64,000 bases of DNA from Phoenix dactylifera (Eukaryota > Streptophyta > Magnoliopsida > Arecales > Arecaceae), in the NCBI RefSeq assembly GCF_009389715.1, contig NW_024067681.1:434001-498000 (forward strand), in the 5' to 3' direction. Both the position numbers and the translations under genes were made by a program. Below, piece by piece: positions 1-10,303 of this stretch. The first letter of the stretch is position 1; every line of letters starts with the position of its first letter. The notes under the pieces are model-generated. The model saw nothing but the letters and a program-made list of their open reading frames with translations. It had not been told where the DNA came from and made no database searches.

Positions 1-830
1 GATGTCCGACTCGGGGTCGGATTACTGGATCAAGGGACTGCCGTAGTCTTCCTGGGTGCGCGTGCCGGTCACGTGGGGCGTGGCGGCTAAGTTCCCCCGT
101 AACAATAGAAAATCTTAAAAGAAATAATATATATATATTATTCCGTATCAAAATAAATCTATTATAGTACAAAAGAAATCTATTCTAGTACAAAATAAAT
201 CTATTCATTTAATAAATTTAAATCATAAAATTGCAAATCCTACGGATCTATTAATATTAAATTTAAAAATAAAAGTAGGAGGAAATAGCCTGATTGAAGG
301 CAGATCGAAGTACATAGACGCTATCCCAAAGAAGTGTTTGCCTCCACATACGGATCTCCCGGTAATCCTCCTTAGAGATACGACGATCCTAAACTTCTTC
401 TTCGGTACGTCTCGGAAGAAACTAAATCGAATCCGATCGAACTTGTAGATCCAGCGAAGAACGAAATAAAAAGAATAAAATAAATTTTGCTGAACAAAAT
501 TACAAAAATAAAAATCAGAAGTGGCTAAGAGGAAGAAGAACTTTTTTGCAGAATTTTTTAGTATTTTTCTCTATTTTTTCGTGTCCCGAAAGGAGAAAAA
601 CAAGGAATATTTATAGAATTTTGGGTAGAGGCATTTAGGTAATTTTTGCGAATGCGTGCATACCTTCCGCGGATGCGTCTGCAGTAATTTTGCGGCCAGC
701 AAACGCTGGTACCCATCCACTTTCCACGGACGCGGTTGGTCGCACTGGCGCTCGCTGGCGTGCGCCCACGTAAGTCCCAGCGGGCGCACGCGGCCTGAGG
801 CACCACATGCGCATTAATTTTTTCCCCAGA
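1..830 (-). repeat. probable LTR-retroelement end (degenerate)
   Basis: No host gene is visible. An AT-rich block with short repeats near 150-200 is followed by a GC-rich block at about 660-810. Read on the minus strand, the part from about 440 to 230 looks to me like the leader and LTR region of a plant Copia element. I found no matching second LTR and no target duplication, so this rests on general appearance only. The short ORFs at 558-806 are not supported as genes. Confidence 0.25.
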
Positions 831-1365
831 AAGTTCTACATCTGAACCTTCTTTCGATCAAGTTCAAGAAGAATCTGTTATTTCGACTCCTAAAAACAAA
901 TTTATAATGAACTTTTTGAAGAAGCAACTTCTTTTAAAAAATCACCAAATACAAGCTAGTAACATACTTTGAATATTGCTCTTTTTCTAATTTTTTCTTC
1001 AACCAAAAAAAATATTTGATATAGCTCCATAGTATTATTGGCTGAGAACTAACATTTGCATATGCGGCGAAGGTAATTCAACTTTAAATATTCCCTTTCT
1101 ATCCATTCATTTTTTTTCTTTTATAATTTCTAATTATATTTTATTGTTGAATCTTCAAAATTAAATAATATTTTTATAGATTTTTTTTTTTCAGTTTAAA
1201 CGAATAACTTATGGGCGATGAACATTAAGACTGATGTAACTTTATTAGCTAAAAAAACAGTATTTCTTATTATAAAAATATATATACCAGCGGGTTACAT
1301 ACTAGTATGGCAACATAACCCAGATCCCCTACCGACTGCCCTTTAAATGGCGCTAGCAATTTGGG
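831..1365. other. AT-rich intergenic DNA upstream of first acyltransferase copy
   Basis: There is no coding sequence here. The right part should hold the promoter of the acyltransferase copy that starts at 1387. A TATA-like stretch lies at 1271-1277 (TATAAAA), followed by an alternating AT run, about 110 bp before the start codon. A second, weaker candidate (TTTAAATGG) lies near 1343. Confidence 0.4.
1271..1277 (+). promoter_or_regulatory. candidate TATA box of first wax-synthase-like copy
   Basis: TATAAAA occurs about 110 bp upstream of the ATG at 1387, in the expected orientation. It lies in a generally AT-rich tract, so chance occurrence is possible. Confidence 0.3.
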
Positions 1366-1386
1366 ATGGGGGGCGGATCTAACAAC

Positions 1387-2402
1387 ATGGAGGGAGATCT
1401 AGAGATCCTGGCAAAGGTCTCCCTTTGGGTGGCGGCCTCGATGACCTACGTCCGCTTCGCCTCGTCCAAGATCCGGCCGGGAAAGCTCCGCCTCTTAACC
1501 ATCCTTCCCGTGCTCCCCCTCCTCCTCAACCTCCCCTGGTCCTCTCCTCCATCCACCTCCGCGCCATCTCCGCCTTCTTCCTTGCTTGGCTCGCCCTCTT
1601 CAAGCTCCTCCTCCTCGCCTTCGGCCTCGGCCCCCTCTCCCCCTCCCTCCCCCTCCTCACCTTCCTCTCCTCTGCCTCCCTCCCCGTCAAACTCCTCCCC
1701 AGTTCCAAATCCAAACCGAGTTCCTCTTTATCCGACCATCGCCTCCTCTCCTCCGCCGTCAAGGCTTTACTCCTCGCCGCCGTCATCAAGATCTACCGCT
1801 ACCGTGACGAGTTCCATCCCTGCCTCCTGTTCTCCATCCTCTGCTTCCATATCTACCTCGTTCTCAACCTCGTCCTCGCCTCCGCCGCCGCTCCCGCCGC
1901 CATCTTCGGCCTCGAGCTGGAGCCCCAGTTCGATGCCCCTTTCCGTGCCGCATCCCTCCAGGACTTCTGGGGCCGCCGCTGGAACCTCGTGGTCTCCGCC
2001 ATCCTCCGCCCTTCCGTCTACCATCCCGTCCGCGCACGCTGCGGCTTCGCCGCCGGCGTCTTCGCCACCTTCCTCGTCTCCGGCCTCATGCACGAAGTCA
2101 TGGTCTACTACATCACCTTGGCCGCGCCCACCGGGGAGATGACGGCGTTCTTCGTCCTCCACGGCCTGTGCACATTGGCGGAGGTGAGGGCCCGGAAGGC
2201 CGGGTTGTGGCGGCCGAATCCGATGGTGGCGGTGCCGATCACCGTCGGTTTCGTCTCCGTCACGGCGATCTGGCTCTTCCTCCCGCCTCTACTGAGGAGA
2301 GGGGAGTTCGAGCAGGTGCTGGCGGAGTCCGTGGCCGCCGTGGGATTCCTGGAGGATGCCGGAATGGCGCTGATTGGCCGGATCGGGTTGCAATCGAAGT
2401 AG
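1387..2402 (+). pseudogene. wax-synthase-like MBOAT acyltransferase, frameshifted
   Basis: This matches the plant wax ester synthase / sterol O-acyltransferase-like MBOAT family, whose members join a fatty acyl group from acyl-CoA to a long-chain alcohol or sterol at the ER membrane. The start at 1387 is chosen because MEGDLEILAKV aligns with the start of the second copy at 6151-7183; an ATG at 1366 is also in frame. The reading frame is correct to about codon 52 (LPWS). It then shifts, because one T is missing after 1542 relative to the other copy. From there the second frame runs without a stop to 2402, giving about 338 residues in all. It carries several hydrophobic helices, the QDFWGRRWNLVV and RPSVYHPV motifs, and the SGLMHEV motif with the family's active-site His. 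There are no other lesions, so a recent pseudogene and a one-base assembly error are both possible. Confidence 0.8.
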
Positions 2403-2650
2403 AGAAAAAAACAATAAATAGGCCTACCCTAGTTGGTTGGCTTGACCATTTCTTGATAGCGCTCCACTAACTCTTTAAAGTTGGAGACCTGATCTTTCAG
2501 CTTACAATGAAAGATCTAAAAAATAATTTACATATTGAAGCTCTCTCTTTTTCTTTTTCTCTTGCTTTTTAGTGGATTTTTCTTTCTGATGCTTGAGCTT
2601 ATTGTTTTCTTTTATGTTTCCATGCATTTATACATTTTAGAGATGGTTGG
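2403..2650. other. 3' flank of the acyltransferase copy
   Basis: AT-rich DNA, presumably the 3' untranslated region and intergenic sequence. No feature was recognised. Confidence 0.3.
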
Positions 2651-3310
2651 AATACATTTCTAGTCGTTAAACAGTTAATAGAGCCATTGAGAGAGAAAAA
2701 TAACTATTTAGATTTGCAAAAAAACTAGACATTGCAGTTGTCAGGCGTAGAGAGGCCGACTCGCAGATTTTTGGGGTTGACTCGAGATTTTTATGAGCCG
2801 ACTCTTGATCTTCACGAGTCCGCTCAATCTTGCTTTTATTTCTATTGTGCATCTATGGCGCTTGTGAAGTCGGCTCTCTTTATTCAAAAATCAACTCGAG
2901 ATTTTCAGGAGTTGACTTGTTGATTTCAGAAGCCGACTGACTCTTTAACAAACTATCATTCACTACTTTTTTCTCTCCACTGTGGGCCGTTTTGGGGTCG
3001 ACTCTAGTTTTAGTAGAGTCGGCTTGTGAATTTTAGGAGTCAACTCCTCAAAGTAGTGATTTTCTTGGCTTTCTGTCTTTTCGCTGTGGCTATTCTGCAG
3101 TCGACTCATCTTTGTTTGAGATGGACTCCTACTTTGCAAGAGTCGGCTTAAGTAGTTCATGGGTCGACTTGTCAATGTGATGAATTCATTGACTTTCTGT
3201 CTGTCTTCTGAGATTGTTTTAGGGTCGATTCATAGTCTGTTAGAGTTGGCTCGTGAAGATGCTATGGTCAGCAAGAGTGTGCTGGGGTCGACTCGCTGGG
3301 ATCTTTCTTA
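2650..3310 (+). repeat. LTR-like region rich in GTCGACTC-type palindromes
   Basis: The 8-10-base theme (A)GTCGACTC / AGTCGGCTC recurs more than ten times, often in pairs with a short T-rich spacer, for example near 2757, 2785, 2868, 2997, 3018, 3099, 3141, 3164 and 3286. I associate this pattern with long terminal repeats of certain monocot Copia-type elements. It lies upstream of a gag remnant on the same strand, so it is read as the 5' LTR of that element. No second LTR could be matched by eye. Confidence 0.4.
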
Positions 3311-3839
3311 ATCCAAGCAGTAAGAGCTTACTCCAATTAACTTAAAGATAAATTATACATGCTAGATGTATTACCAGGATAAGTAAGCTAAGGTTATCGC
3401 TCATCAATTACCTCCCATGTCAAGTTTACTTTAGTTACTATTTACACCATATCCTTTCTCGATCTGACATGTCGGAGAGACATGACGAAATTGGTCACAT
3501 TATGGAATGAGAATAGGTATAATGGGCATCCTAAGAGCTGAGACAAAACGGATATTGTATGGAAGCTAACCATAGGCGGGAGAGGTCGAATCAAGAGCAT
3601 CCTACTAGAGGTTGAATGCATGGAATTTCAGTATGCTTATACAAAATAGGCCGAATGAAGATTTAGTAGGGGATTCCAATAATTGAGCATGACTATTAAC
3701 CTGACAGATGGTACAAGGTCTAAGGCTTGACAAGTAGTATCAGGTCAGGATGTGCGGTAGTGGAAGATAATTGGTGTCAATTATCATAACTGCCAGAAGT
3801 AGAAGTAAACATTAGAAACAACTATTATAAGTAGGGAAG

Positions 3840-4690
3840 TTATTTTATCTTCTTTAACATATGGAATGTCATAGTAAATGGTCCTTACATACCCACAAAG
3901 ATTATTGATGGTGTGTCTCTTTTGAAACCCGAAGGAGAATGGAATAAATTTGATAAAGAGATGGCTCAGTTGAATGTTAAAGCCATGAATGTTTGTACTA
4001 TTCTGTAGATGCTAATGAATTTAATAAAATATCTACTTGCTCTTCTGCTAAAGAAATCTAGGATAGGTTGGAAGTAACTCACAAAGGCACTAACCAGATT
4101 AAAGAATCTAAAATTAATATGCATATTCATAATTATGAACCTCTTTAGAATGGAGTCTGGTGAGTCAACATCTGATATGTTTACTCGTTTCATCAACATT
4201 ATAAATAATCTTCAATGTCTTGAAAAATCATATACTAACAATGATTTGGTAAGGAAGATTCTCAGTCCATTGTCAAGAATGTGAAAAGCCAAAGTCAGTG
4301 CCATCCAAGGAGCAAAGGACCTTAATGCCCTTCCACTAGAAGAACTGCTAGGTTCACTAATGACACATGAACTATCCATGAAGCAAAACCTAGAAGAGGA
4401 TGAATCAAAGAGAAGAAGAACCATCGCTCTCAAGTTAAATACTCAAGAAGAAGATAAGAGTGAAGAATCCGACAGCGCAGAAGGGTATAAGAAAGTGGTA
4501 TTGATAACAAGAAAGTTTAAAAGGTTTATAAGAAGAAAATGGCAAGGACCTTTGGCTAAGGGGGAGCCAAGCAAAGAGAAATGCAAAGAGCAGCTCCTAA
4601 TATGCGATGAATGTAAGAAATCAGGACATTTCAGAACAGACCGCCCACTTCTAAAGAATGTCTAAAAAAGCCAAAGAATGTAATGGTCAC
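3840..4690 (+). mobile_element. Copia-type retrotransposon gag remnant (UBN2-like) with defective zinc knuckle
   Basis: Translation in shifting frames gives a recognisable Copia gag. A segment around 4040-4110 reads like SSAKEIWDRLEVTHKGT with stops in place of Trp. Another at 4150-4200 reads like MESGESTSDMFTRF. An open stretch at 4360-4665 begins MTHELSMKQNLEEDESKRR. It ends in a zinc-knuckle-like CDECKKSGHFRTDR, where the last Cys of the CX2CX4HX4C pattern is Arg. Several stops and frameshifts make it non-coding today. No protease, integrase or reverse transcriptase follows, so this is either a deletion derivative or a gag-only non-autonomous element. It separates the two acyltransferase copies. 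Confidence 0.65.
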
Positions 4691-4699
4691 TGCATGGAG

Positions 4700-5250
4700 T
4701 GATAGTGATGAATACAATTCAGAAGAAGAGGTTGTTTTTATCATTTGCTGTAACAAGTTTCTGGAACTGAAACTTGGGGAAAGGTCTGTCCATACCTTAA
4801 ATTGGATTGTGTTGAGCCTGAAAAAGGCTTGAGGTTGTTTTTGGTTGTTTAGCTTAGAAAATCAACTTGGTTGATTGTGAATCCGAAAAATAATCGGTGA
4901 AGGTTTTGGTTGATTGACCTGAAAAAATCAACTAGGTTTGGTTATAACCCGAAAAATAACTGGGTTGTAATCTAATTATATATTATAGTAAAATTTTCAA
5001 AAAATTTGGAGAGTAAATGTAGGTAAAGGATTGGCACTAAACTATTATAAAATATTTGTGTTTGTCTTGTTTGTTTTTTTGTTTTAACATCTTGCATATT
5101 TACTTATTACTTACTTGTTGAAATCATTATTCATTTATTAAGCATTTAATTCCACTGCTTTATTTATCAAAAAATTTTGAAAAATCCAATTCCCCCCCTC
5201 CCCCCCCCCCCCCCTCTCTTAGGCTATACAACTGGGCAACATCTACATTA
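4700..5250 (+). repeat. 3' part of the gag-only element, ending in a poly-C tract
   Basis: Repeats of a 'CCTGAAAAA ... GGTTG ... CCCGAAAAATAA' theme between 4810 and 4970 are followed by AT-rich DNA and a long C run at about 5193-5213. This looks like the terminal region of the element whose gag lies just upstream, but I could not align it to the 5' LTR. Confidence 0.3.
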
Positions 5251-5990
5251 AACGATGGAGATCTGATATCAATGATCCAAACTATTAGATATGACTTACT
5301 ATCGCTAAAATGCTTATATACAACTCAGATAGCTACGAGAGATCGTGGCTTCTAGTATTTAATTGTTATTTTCTCTTCTTCTTTTTTTTGGGGGGAAGGG
5401 GAGGGGGTGCGCAAGTTTTACTCTATTCTTTGATAAATGCAATCCACAACCACCCACCTTTTGTTACTTATGAGCAAAGGCTATTATTTCCTTGATGGGA
5501 AATGAGCGGAACCATATTTTTATATTCTACCTTTTACCATCCAAACTTTTTACCAGTACCCGCTTGCTTTATCTTATAGAATCTAATTAAGTTAAACAAT
5601 AATTATTTAACGAACATGAACTTAATGGCTAGAACTTGTATCAACTACTATTCTAATTCTTAGATATAGGTATTGCTTTGATCAACTTTTTTTTTGATGT
5701 CAGATAATTTTTTCAATTCGACTTTCAGAAGCTAAAGTTTGACGTCTATCGGATCATCTTTTTATGGAGGACCTAGCCTGGTGATTTCTGGTCAAGACTC
5801 CCGGTCTCCTACCATATGAATGCCATCGCTTGCAATATTTAAGGAACGCCTTACCAAAAGAAATATTTTAGGTACTGCGTAAGTTTGCGCATGGAAGCAC
5901 GTGTCAATCGCCGTACAGGATATTCGAGTCCCAAAGTTTCTTTCTAGTAAAAAAAAAAGCAAGAAGTACTGGAGATGATGTCCAATATTT
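5251..5990. other. intergenic DNA without recognised features
   Basis: AT-rich sequence with a short G-rich patch near 5389-5408. Nothing coding or structured was recognised. Confidence 0.3.
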
Positions 5991-6150
5991 TTCTACGGAC
6001 AGATGAGTCCCCCGACGCGCACATGGAACCCAGCTGGAGGAGGGAGGAGAAAAAAAGAGAAAATTACTTTTCCCATCCCTCTAAAGACCCCACTGTAACA
6101 AGAGGTCCCGGTTGACCCAGCAGCAAATGAACGGCCAGTTCGGATCGGTT

Positions 6151-7183
6151 TTACAAGAAACCGATTTGGCCGAGCAGCGCCCCTCCGGCGTCCTGCAAGA
6201 ATCCCATGACAGCAGAAAACTCCGCCAGCCCCACCGCGTCGGCCCCACCTCTCAGGAGGGGCGGGAAGAAGAGCCAGTACCCCGGTGCCGACGATCAACC
6301 CGAGTGCAAGCGGCGCCGCCACGACGGGGTGCGGCCGCCACCACCCTGCCTTCCGGGCCTTCCTCTCCGCCACCGTGAGCAGCCCGTGGAGGACGAAGAA
6401 CGCGGTAACCTCCCCGGTGGGAAGTGCCAAGGTGAGGTAGTAGAACATGAGCTCGTGCATGAGGCCGGAGACGAAGAAGGTGGCGAGGATGCCGGCGTCG
6501 AACCCCCAGCGGGCTTGGACGGGGTCGTAGACGGAGGGGCGGAGGATGGAAGAGACCATGAGGTTCCAGCGGCGGCCCCAGAAGTCCTGAAGGGAGGAGG
6601 CGCCTAAGGGGTTGTTGAACTGGGGCTCCAGCTCGAGGCCAAGGAGACCGGTGGCGATCTTGGCAATGGAGGCGAGACCGAGATCTAGGATCAGGTAGAT
6701 GTGGCAGCAGTAGATGGCGAGGAGGAGGTACGGATGCATTCTATCACTGTAGCGGTAGCTGGAGATGATGGTGGCCAAGAGGAGAACCTTGACGACAGTG
6801 ATGAGGCGGTGAAGGGTGGATAAAGATGAAGAGATGGGAGGTTTGGGCTTGGGTTTGGTTTGGATCTTGACGGGGAAGGAGGAGGTGAACAGGAAGGGGA
6901 GGAGGGGGAGGGAGGGGCAGAGGGGGCCGAGGCCGAAGGCGAGGAGGAGGAGCTTGAAGAGGGCGAGCCAGGCGAGGAAGAAGGCGGAGATGCCGCGGAG
7001 ATTGATGGAGGAGAAGGACCAGGGGAGGCAGGGTAGGAGGCAGAGCACGGGGAGGAGGGCTAAGAGGCGGAGATTTCCTGGCCGGGTCCTGGAGGCGGCG
7101 AAGCGAGTGTAGGTCATGGACACCACCACCGATAGAGAGACTTTTGCTACGCTCCTCAGCTCTTCCTCCATTGCCTTTTCCAT
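6151..7183 (-). CDS. wax-synthase-like MBOAT acyltransferase with C-terminal frameshift
   Basis: This second member of the wax ester synthase / sterol O-acyltransferase-like family lies in inverted, tail-to-tail orientation to the copy at 1387-2402. The frame is open from the ATG at 7181-7183 through about 300 residues. It shows hydrophobic helices near the N-terminus (SFSSINLRGISAFFLAWLAL), QDFWGRRWNLMV, RPSVYDPVQARWG, and SGLMHEL with the presumed catalytic His. Near 6280-6283 a run of four C on the plus strand (G on the coding strand) has one base too many compared with the family. Without it the frame would continue through a normal hydrophobic tail and stop at 6151, giving about 343 residues. 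As written, the ORF runs on to 5993 with an unrelated tail. A homopolymer sequencing error is as likely as a real mutation. Confidence 0.82.
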
Positions 7184-7204
7184 TTGCCCTCTCCTTGCCT
7201 CTCA

Positions 7205-7330
7205 CCCTGAAATTCGAGAACTGGACGCACCGAGGTTAACGAACACGTTGTGATATGCATACTTTAGTATTTTTGGTTTTAGCGTGTAATAATTTAACTT
7301 AATTATGTAACGCCGTCGACCATCATATTT
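7205..7330. other. upstream flank of the second acyltransferase copy
   Basis: This short region should hold the promoter of the minus-strand acyltransferase gene. No convincing TATA box was found. Confidence 0.3.
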
Positions 7331-7882
7331 TGAGAGCATCACCGCCACCGTGCATCTACGCTGCCCCCTCTATTGTGAAAGTGGTCGGAGGATATGCTCC
7401 GGTCCCTGAGTGAGACTATTCGAAGGATGAGCACTGCTGAGATTGATACTATAGCGGCTTACTTAACCTATCATATTTGGCTGGACATGAACGATCGCGT
7501 GTTCGAGGGCGGACGATCGTCCCCCCGGGTTGTGATGGAGAGAGCCCTACGGCAGGCGGTGGAGGTATCTATGATGGCCACACCGATACCGCCTGAGAGG
7601 GCCAGGGATATCTGGGGTACCTGTATTGCTGTTTCAGCGTCCAGGTTTAGTTACTTTTCTTGAGTACCCCATCCCCTGGTTATCTTAAAGTGAATTTCGA
7701 TGGTGGCATGGTGGAGAATGGCGCTTCTGGGGGCGTGGGCTTTGTAATTAGGGACAATGGGGGCAGTTTTGTGGCTGCTGGAGGGCGGAGCACACCTAAC
7801 ACGACTGCCGTGGGAGCGGAGTTGCGGGCAGTTTAGGAGGGAATTTTGTATGCGAGACGGGTGCTGGGGGCCGACTGCCTCT

Positions 7883-7890
7883 GTCTTGAG
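7883..7890. repeat. 8-bp target-site duplication, left copy (GTCTTGAG)
   Basis: GTCTTGAG at 7883-7890 is repeated exactly at 10296-10303, directly flanking the inserted element. An 8-bp duplication is the hallmark of hAT superfamily transposition. Confidence 0.85.
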
Positions 7891-8058
7891 TAAGGCTGCA
7901 AATGGGTCGGGTCGACCCAAGACCCGGCCCGACCCGCGTAGACCCGATCCGATCCGAATTTTAGGACCCGCGAGTCCGGGTCGGGTCCTAAAATTGGATC
8001 CGAATCATTTTCTGGGTCGGGTCTGGGTTCACCGAACTGACCCGACCCGACTTGAATG

Positions 8059-8063
8059 GATCC
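8059..8063. repeat. 5-bp target-site duplication of the LTR array (GATCC)
   Basis: GATCC at 8059-8063 is repeated at 9583-9587, immediately outside the TGTTG...CAACA-bounded array, as expected for LTR-retrotransposon integration. Confidence 0.8.
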
Positions 8064-9582
8064 TGTTGCGGGATTTTCACCCCGGCAACAGCCTTAGTCC
8101 CAACCGAGCCGAGCAGAAAGAGACCGCGTCCCCCACGAGGTATTGTCCGCTTTGGGCGCTCCGGTCCGCGCGTCCAGCGCTGACGGAGGGAGACGTTTCC
8201 GGCCCGCGCGTCCAGCGCTGACGGGGGGATTGCCCTCACGGTTTTGTCCCACAAAAGGGCCCTCGTGAGGAAAAGGCTTCGCCCTCCTCATTATAAGGCA
8301 CGGAACCTTTCCGCTCTAGCCGATGTGGGACTAAATTCAAGGCCCCCTCCCCCCCACAACATAGCCCCCCCAGCGGGAAGGTTCCGGCCAGGTTTTACCC
8401 CAACGGGCCTCCACAGTCCTGGAGGGTAGTCAATGGAGAGAGGAGGCTGGCCCTCCTTCTAGCGCCATCTGTTGCGGGATTTTCACCCCGGCAACAGCCT
8501 TAGTCCCAACCGAGCCGAGCAGAAAGAGACCGCGTCCCCCACGAGGTATTGTCCGCTTTGGGCGCTCCGGTCCGCGCGTCCAGCACTGACGGAGGGAGAC
8601 GTTTCCGGCCCGCGCGTCCAGCGCTGACGGGGGGATTGCCCTCACGGTTTTGTCCCACAAAAGGGCCCTCGTGAGGAAAAGGCTTCGCCCTCCTCATTAT
8701 AAGGCACGGAACCTTTCCGCTCTAGCCGATGTGGGACTAAATTCAAGGCCCCCTCCCCCCCCACAACATAGCCCCCCCAGCGGGAAGGTTCCGGCCAGGT
8801 TTTACCCCAACGGGCCTCCACAGTCCTGGAGGGTAGTCAATGGAGAGAGGAGGCTGGCCCTCCTTCTAGCGCCATCTGTTGCGGGATTTTCACCCCGGCA
8901 ACAGCCTTAGTCCCAACCGAGCCGAGCAGAAAGAGACCGCGTCCCCCACGAGGTATTGTCCGCTTTGGGCGCTCCGGTCCGCGCGTCCAGCGCTGACGGA
9001 GGGAGACGTTTCCGGCCCGCGCGTCCAGCGCTGACGGGGGGATTGCCCTCACGGTTTTGTCCCACAAAAGGGCCCTCGTGAGGAAAAGGCTTCGCCCTCC
9101 TCATTATAAGGCACGGAACCTTTCCGCTCTAGCCGATGTGGGACTAAATTCAAGGCCCCCTCCCCCCCCCACAACATAGCCCCCCCAGCGGGAAGGTTCC
9201 GGCCAGGTTTTACCCCAACGGGCCCCCACAGTCCTGGAGGGTAGTCAATGGAGAGAGGAGGCTGGCCCTCCTTCTAGCGCCATCTGTTGCGGGATTTTCA
9301 CCCCGGCAACAGCCTTAGTCCCAACCGAGCCGAGCAGAAAGAGACCGCGTCCCCCACGAGGTATTGTCCGCTTTGGGCGCTCCGGTCCGCGCGTCCAGCG
9401 CTGACGGAGGGAGACGTTTCCGGCCCGCGCGTCCAGCGCTGACGGGGGGATTGCCCTCACGGTTTTGTCCCACAAAAGGGCCCTCGTGAGGAAAAGGCTT
9501 CGCCCTCCTCATTATAAGGCACAGAACCTTTCCGTTCTAGCCGATGTGGGACTAAATTCAAGGACCCCTCCCCCCCACAACA
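8064..9582 (-). mobile_element. tandem array of a TRIM-like miniature LTR element (four LTRs, three internal segments)
   Basis: A unit of about 407 bp repeats with almost no divergence. The LTRs lie at 8064-8361, 8470-8768, 8877-9176 and 9285-9582 (298-300 bp). Each starts TGTTG and ends CAACA, and they differ mainly in a C-run length and a few substitutions. The three internal segments are 108 bp (8362-8469, 8769-8876, 9177-9284). The strand is inferred: on the minus strand each LTR is followed by GATGGCGCTAGAAGG, which could be a primer-binding site two bases in, and each internal segment ends in a G-run that could be the polypurine tract. No protein is encoded. The array is bounded by GATCC duplications, so it integrated once and expanded afterwards, or integrated as a multimer. 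The small ORFs repeated in it are not genes. Confidence 0.82.
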
Positions 9583-10295
9583 GATCCGAAGAGAAAAAGA
9601 AAGAGGAGGAAAAAGCAAAAGAGAGTTTTTTTTTCTTTTTTTTGTGTGGGTCGTGGCACTATTGGTCCGTGAGGATCCTCTCTCGGTCTATTACACTGTT
9701 GATACGTCTCGGTAGCAGGCTTTTTTTTCTTTTTTTTTCCTTCTGTTTTTTGGTTTCTGTTCTTTTTAACTTTTGCAGGGAGGAAGCGAGGGAACACCGA
9801 ACTGAATATGGGTCATGTGCCAGTTTTCTGCAATGGAATTGGATTTTGGAAGAAGGTCTGGGATTTTTTTTGTCCTCGTGAGAGGGGAGCCGGGAGACAC
9901 CAAGTTCCGTCCAATCAGTCATATGGACAAAAAATAGTGTGATATGAAATTTGGCTTGTAGACCGACTTAATCAGGGGTCATCTGTTCTGACTGGAGGTC
10001 AATTGCAAGTCTTTCAAGTCATGGGTCACCCAGCACCTCATAATTATGATATGACCAAATTAGATTTGCCCAAATCCTTTCCAAAAAGCATAAAAAATTG
10101 GATCCGATTTGGATCTAAACCCAATCCGACTCGGATCCGGACTCGACTTAGACCCGGACCCTACCCGGACCCGACTCGGACCCGACCCGATCTTTAACCG
10201 GGTCGGGTCTGGGTCCAAAATTAGGACCCGAACAAAAACCGGGTCGGATCGGGGTCACCCAGGACCCGACCCGATCGGACCCATTTGCACCCCTA

Positions 10296-10303
10296 GTCTT
10301 GAG
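10296..10303. repeat. 8-bp target-site duplication, right copy (GTCTTGAG)
   Basis: This is an exact partner of 7883-7890. Removing 7891-10303 rejoins the RNase H coding sequence of the host LINE. Confidence 0.85.

Larger units (their letters stand above)
7891..10295. mobile_element. non-autonomous hAT-like element (with nested miniature LTR array)
   Basis: The left end reads TAAGGCTGCAAATGGGTC and the right end, on the other strand, TAGGGGTGCAAATGGGTC, so there are imperfect terminal inverted repeats. Beyond these both ends hold many subterminal copies of the GGGTCGGGTC / GACCCGACCC theme (7905-8060 and 10120-10290). Exact 8-bp duplications flank it. No transposase is encoded, so it must have been mobilised in trans. 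Without the nested array at 8064-9582 it would be about 880 bp. Its unique interior, about 9588-10080, is of unknown origin. Confidence 0.82.

Noticed and set aside
1366..2142. 258-codon Pro/Ser-rich ORF
   Set aside because: Its first 55 codons are the real start of the acyltransferase, but the rest is the wrong frame of the same gene after the frameshift.
7988..9512. Repeated 65- and 76-codon ORFs
   Set aside because: They lie inside the LTRs of the tandem miniature element and repeat with it. No protein family is recognised.
8064..9582. CRISPR-like or satellite array
   Set aside because: The unit has LTR ends (TGTTG...CAACA), 5-bp flanking duplications and a separate interior, so it is a tandem retroelement, not a CRISPR or simple satellite.
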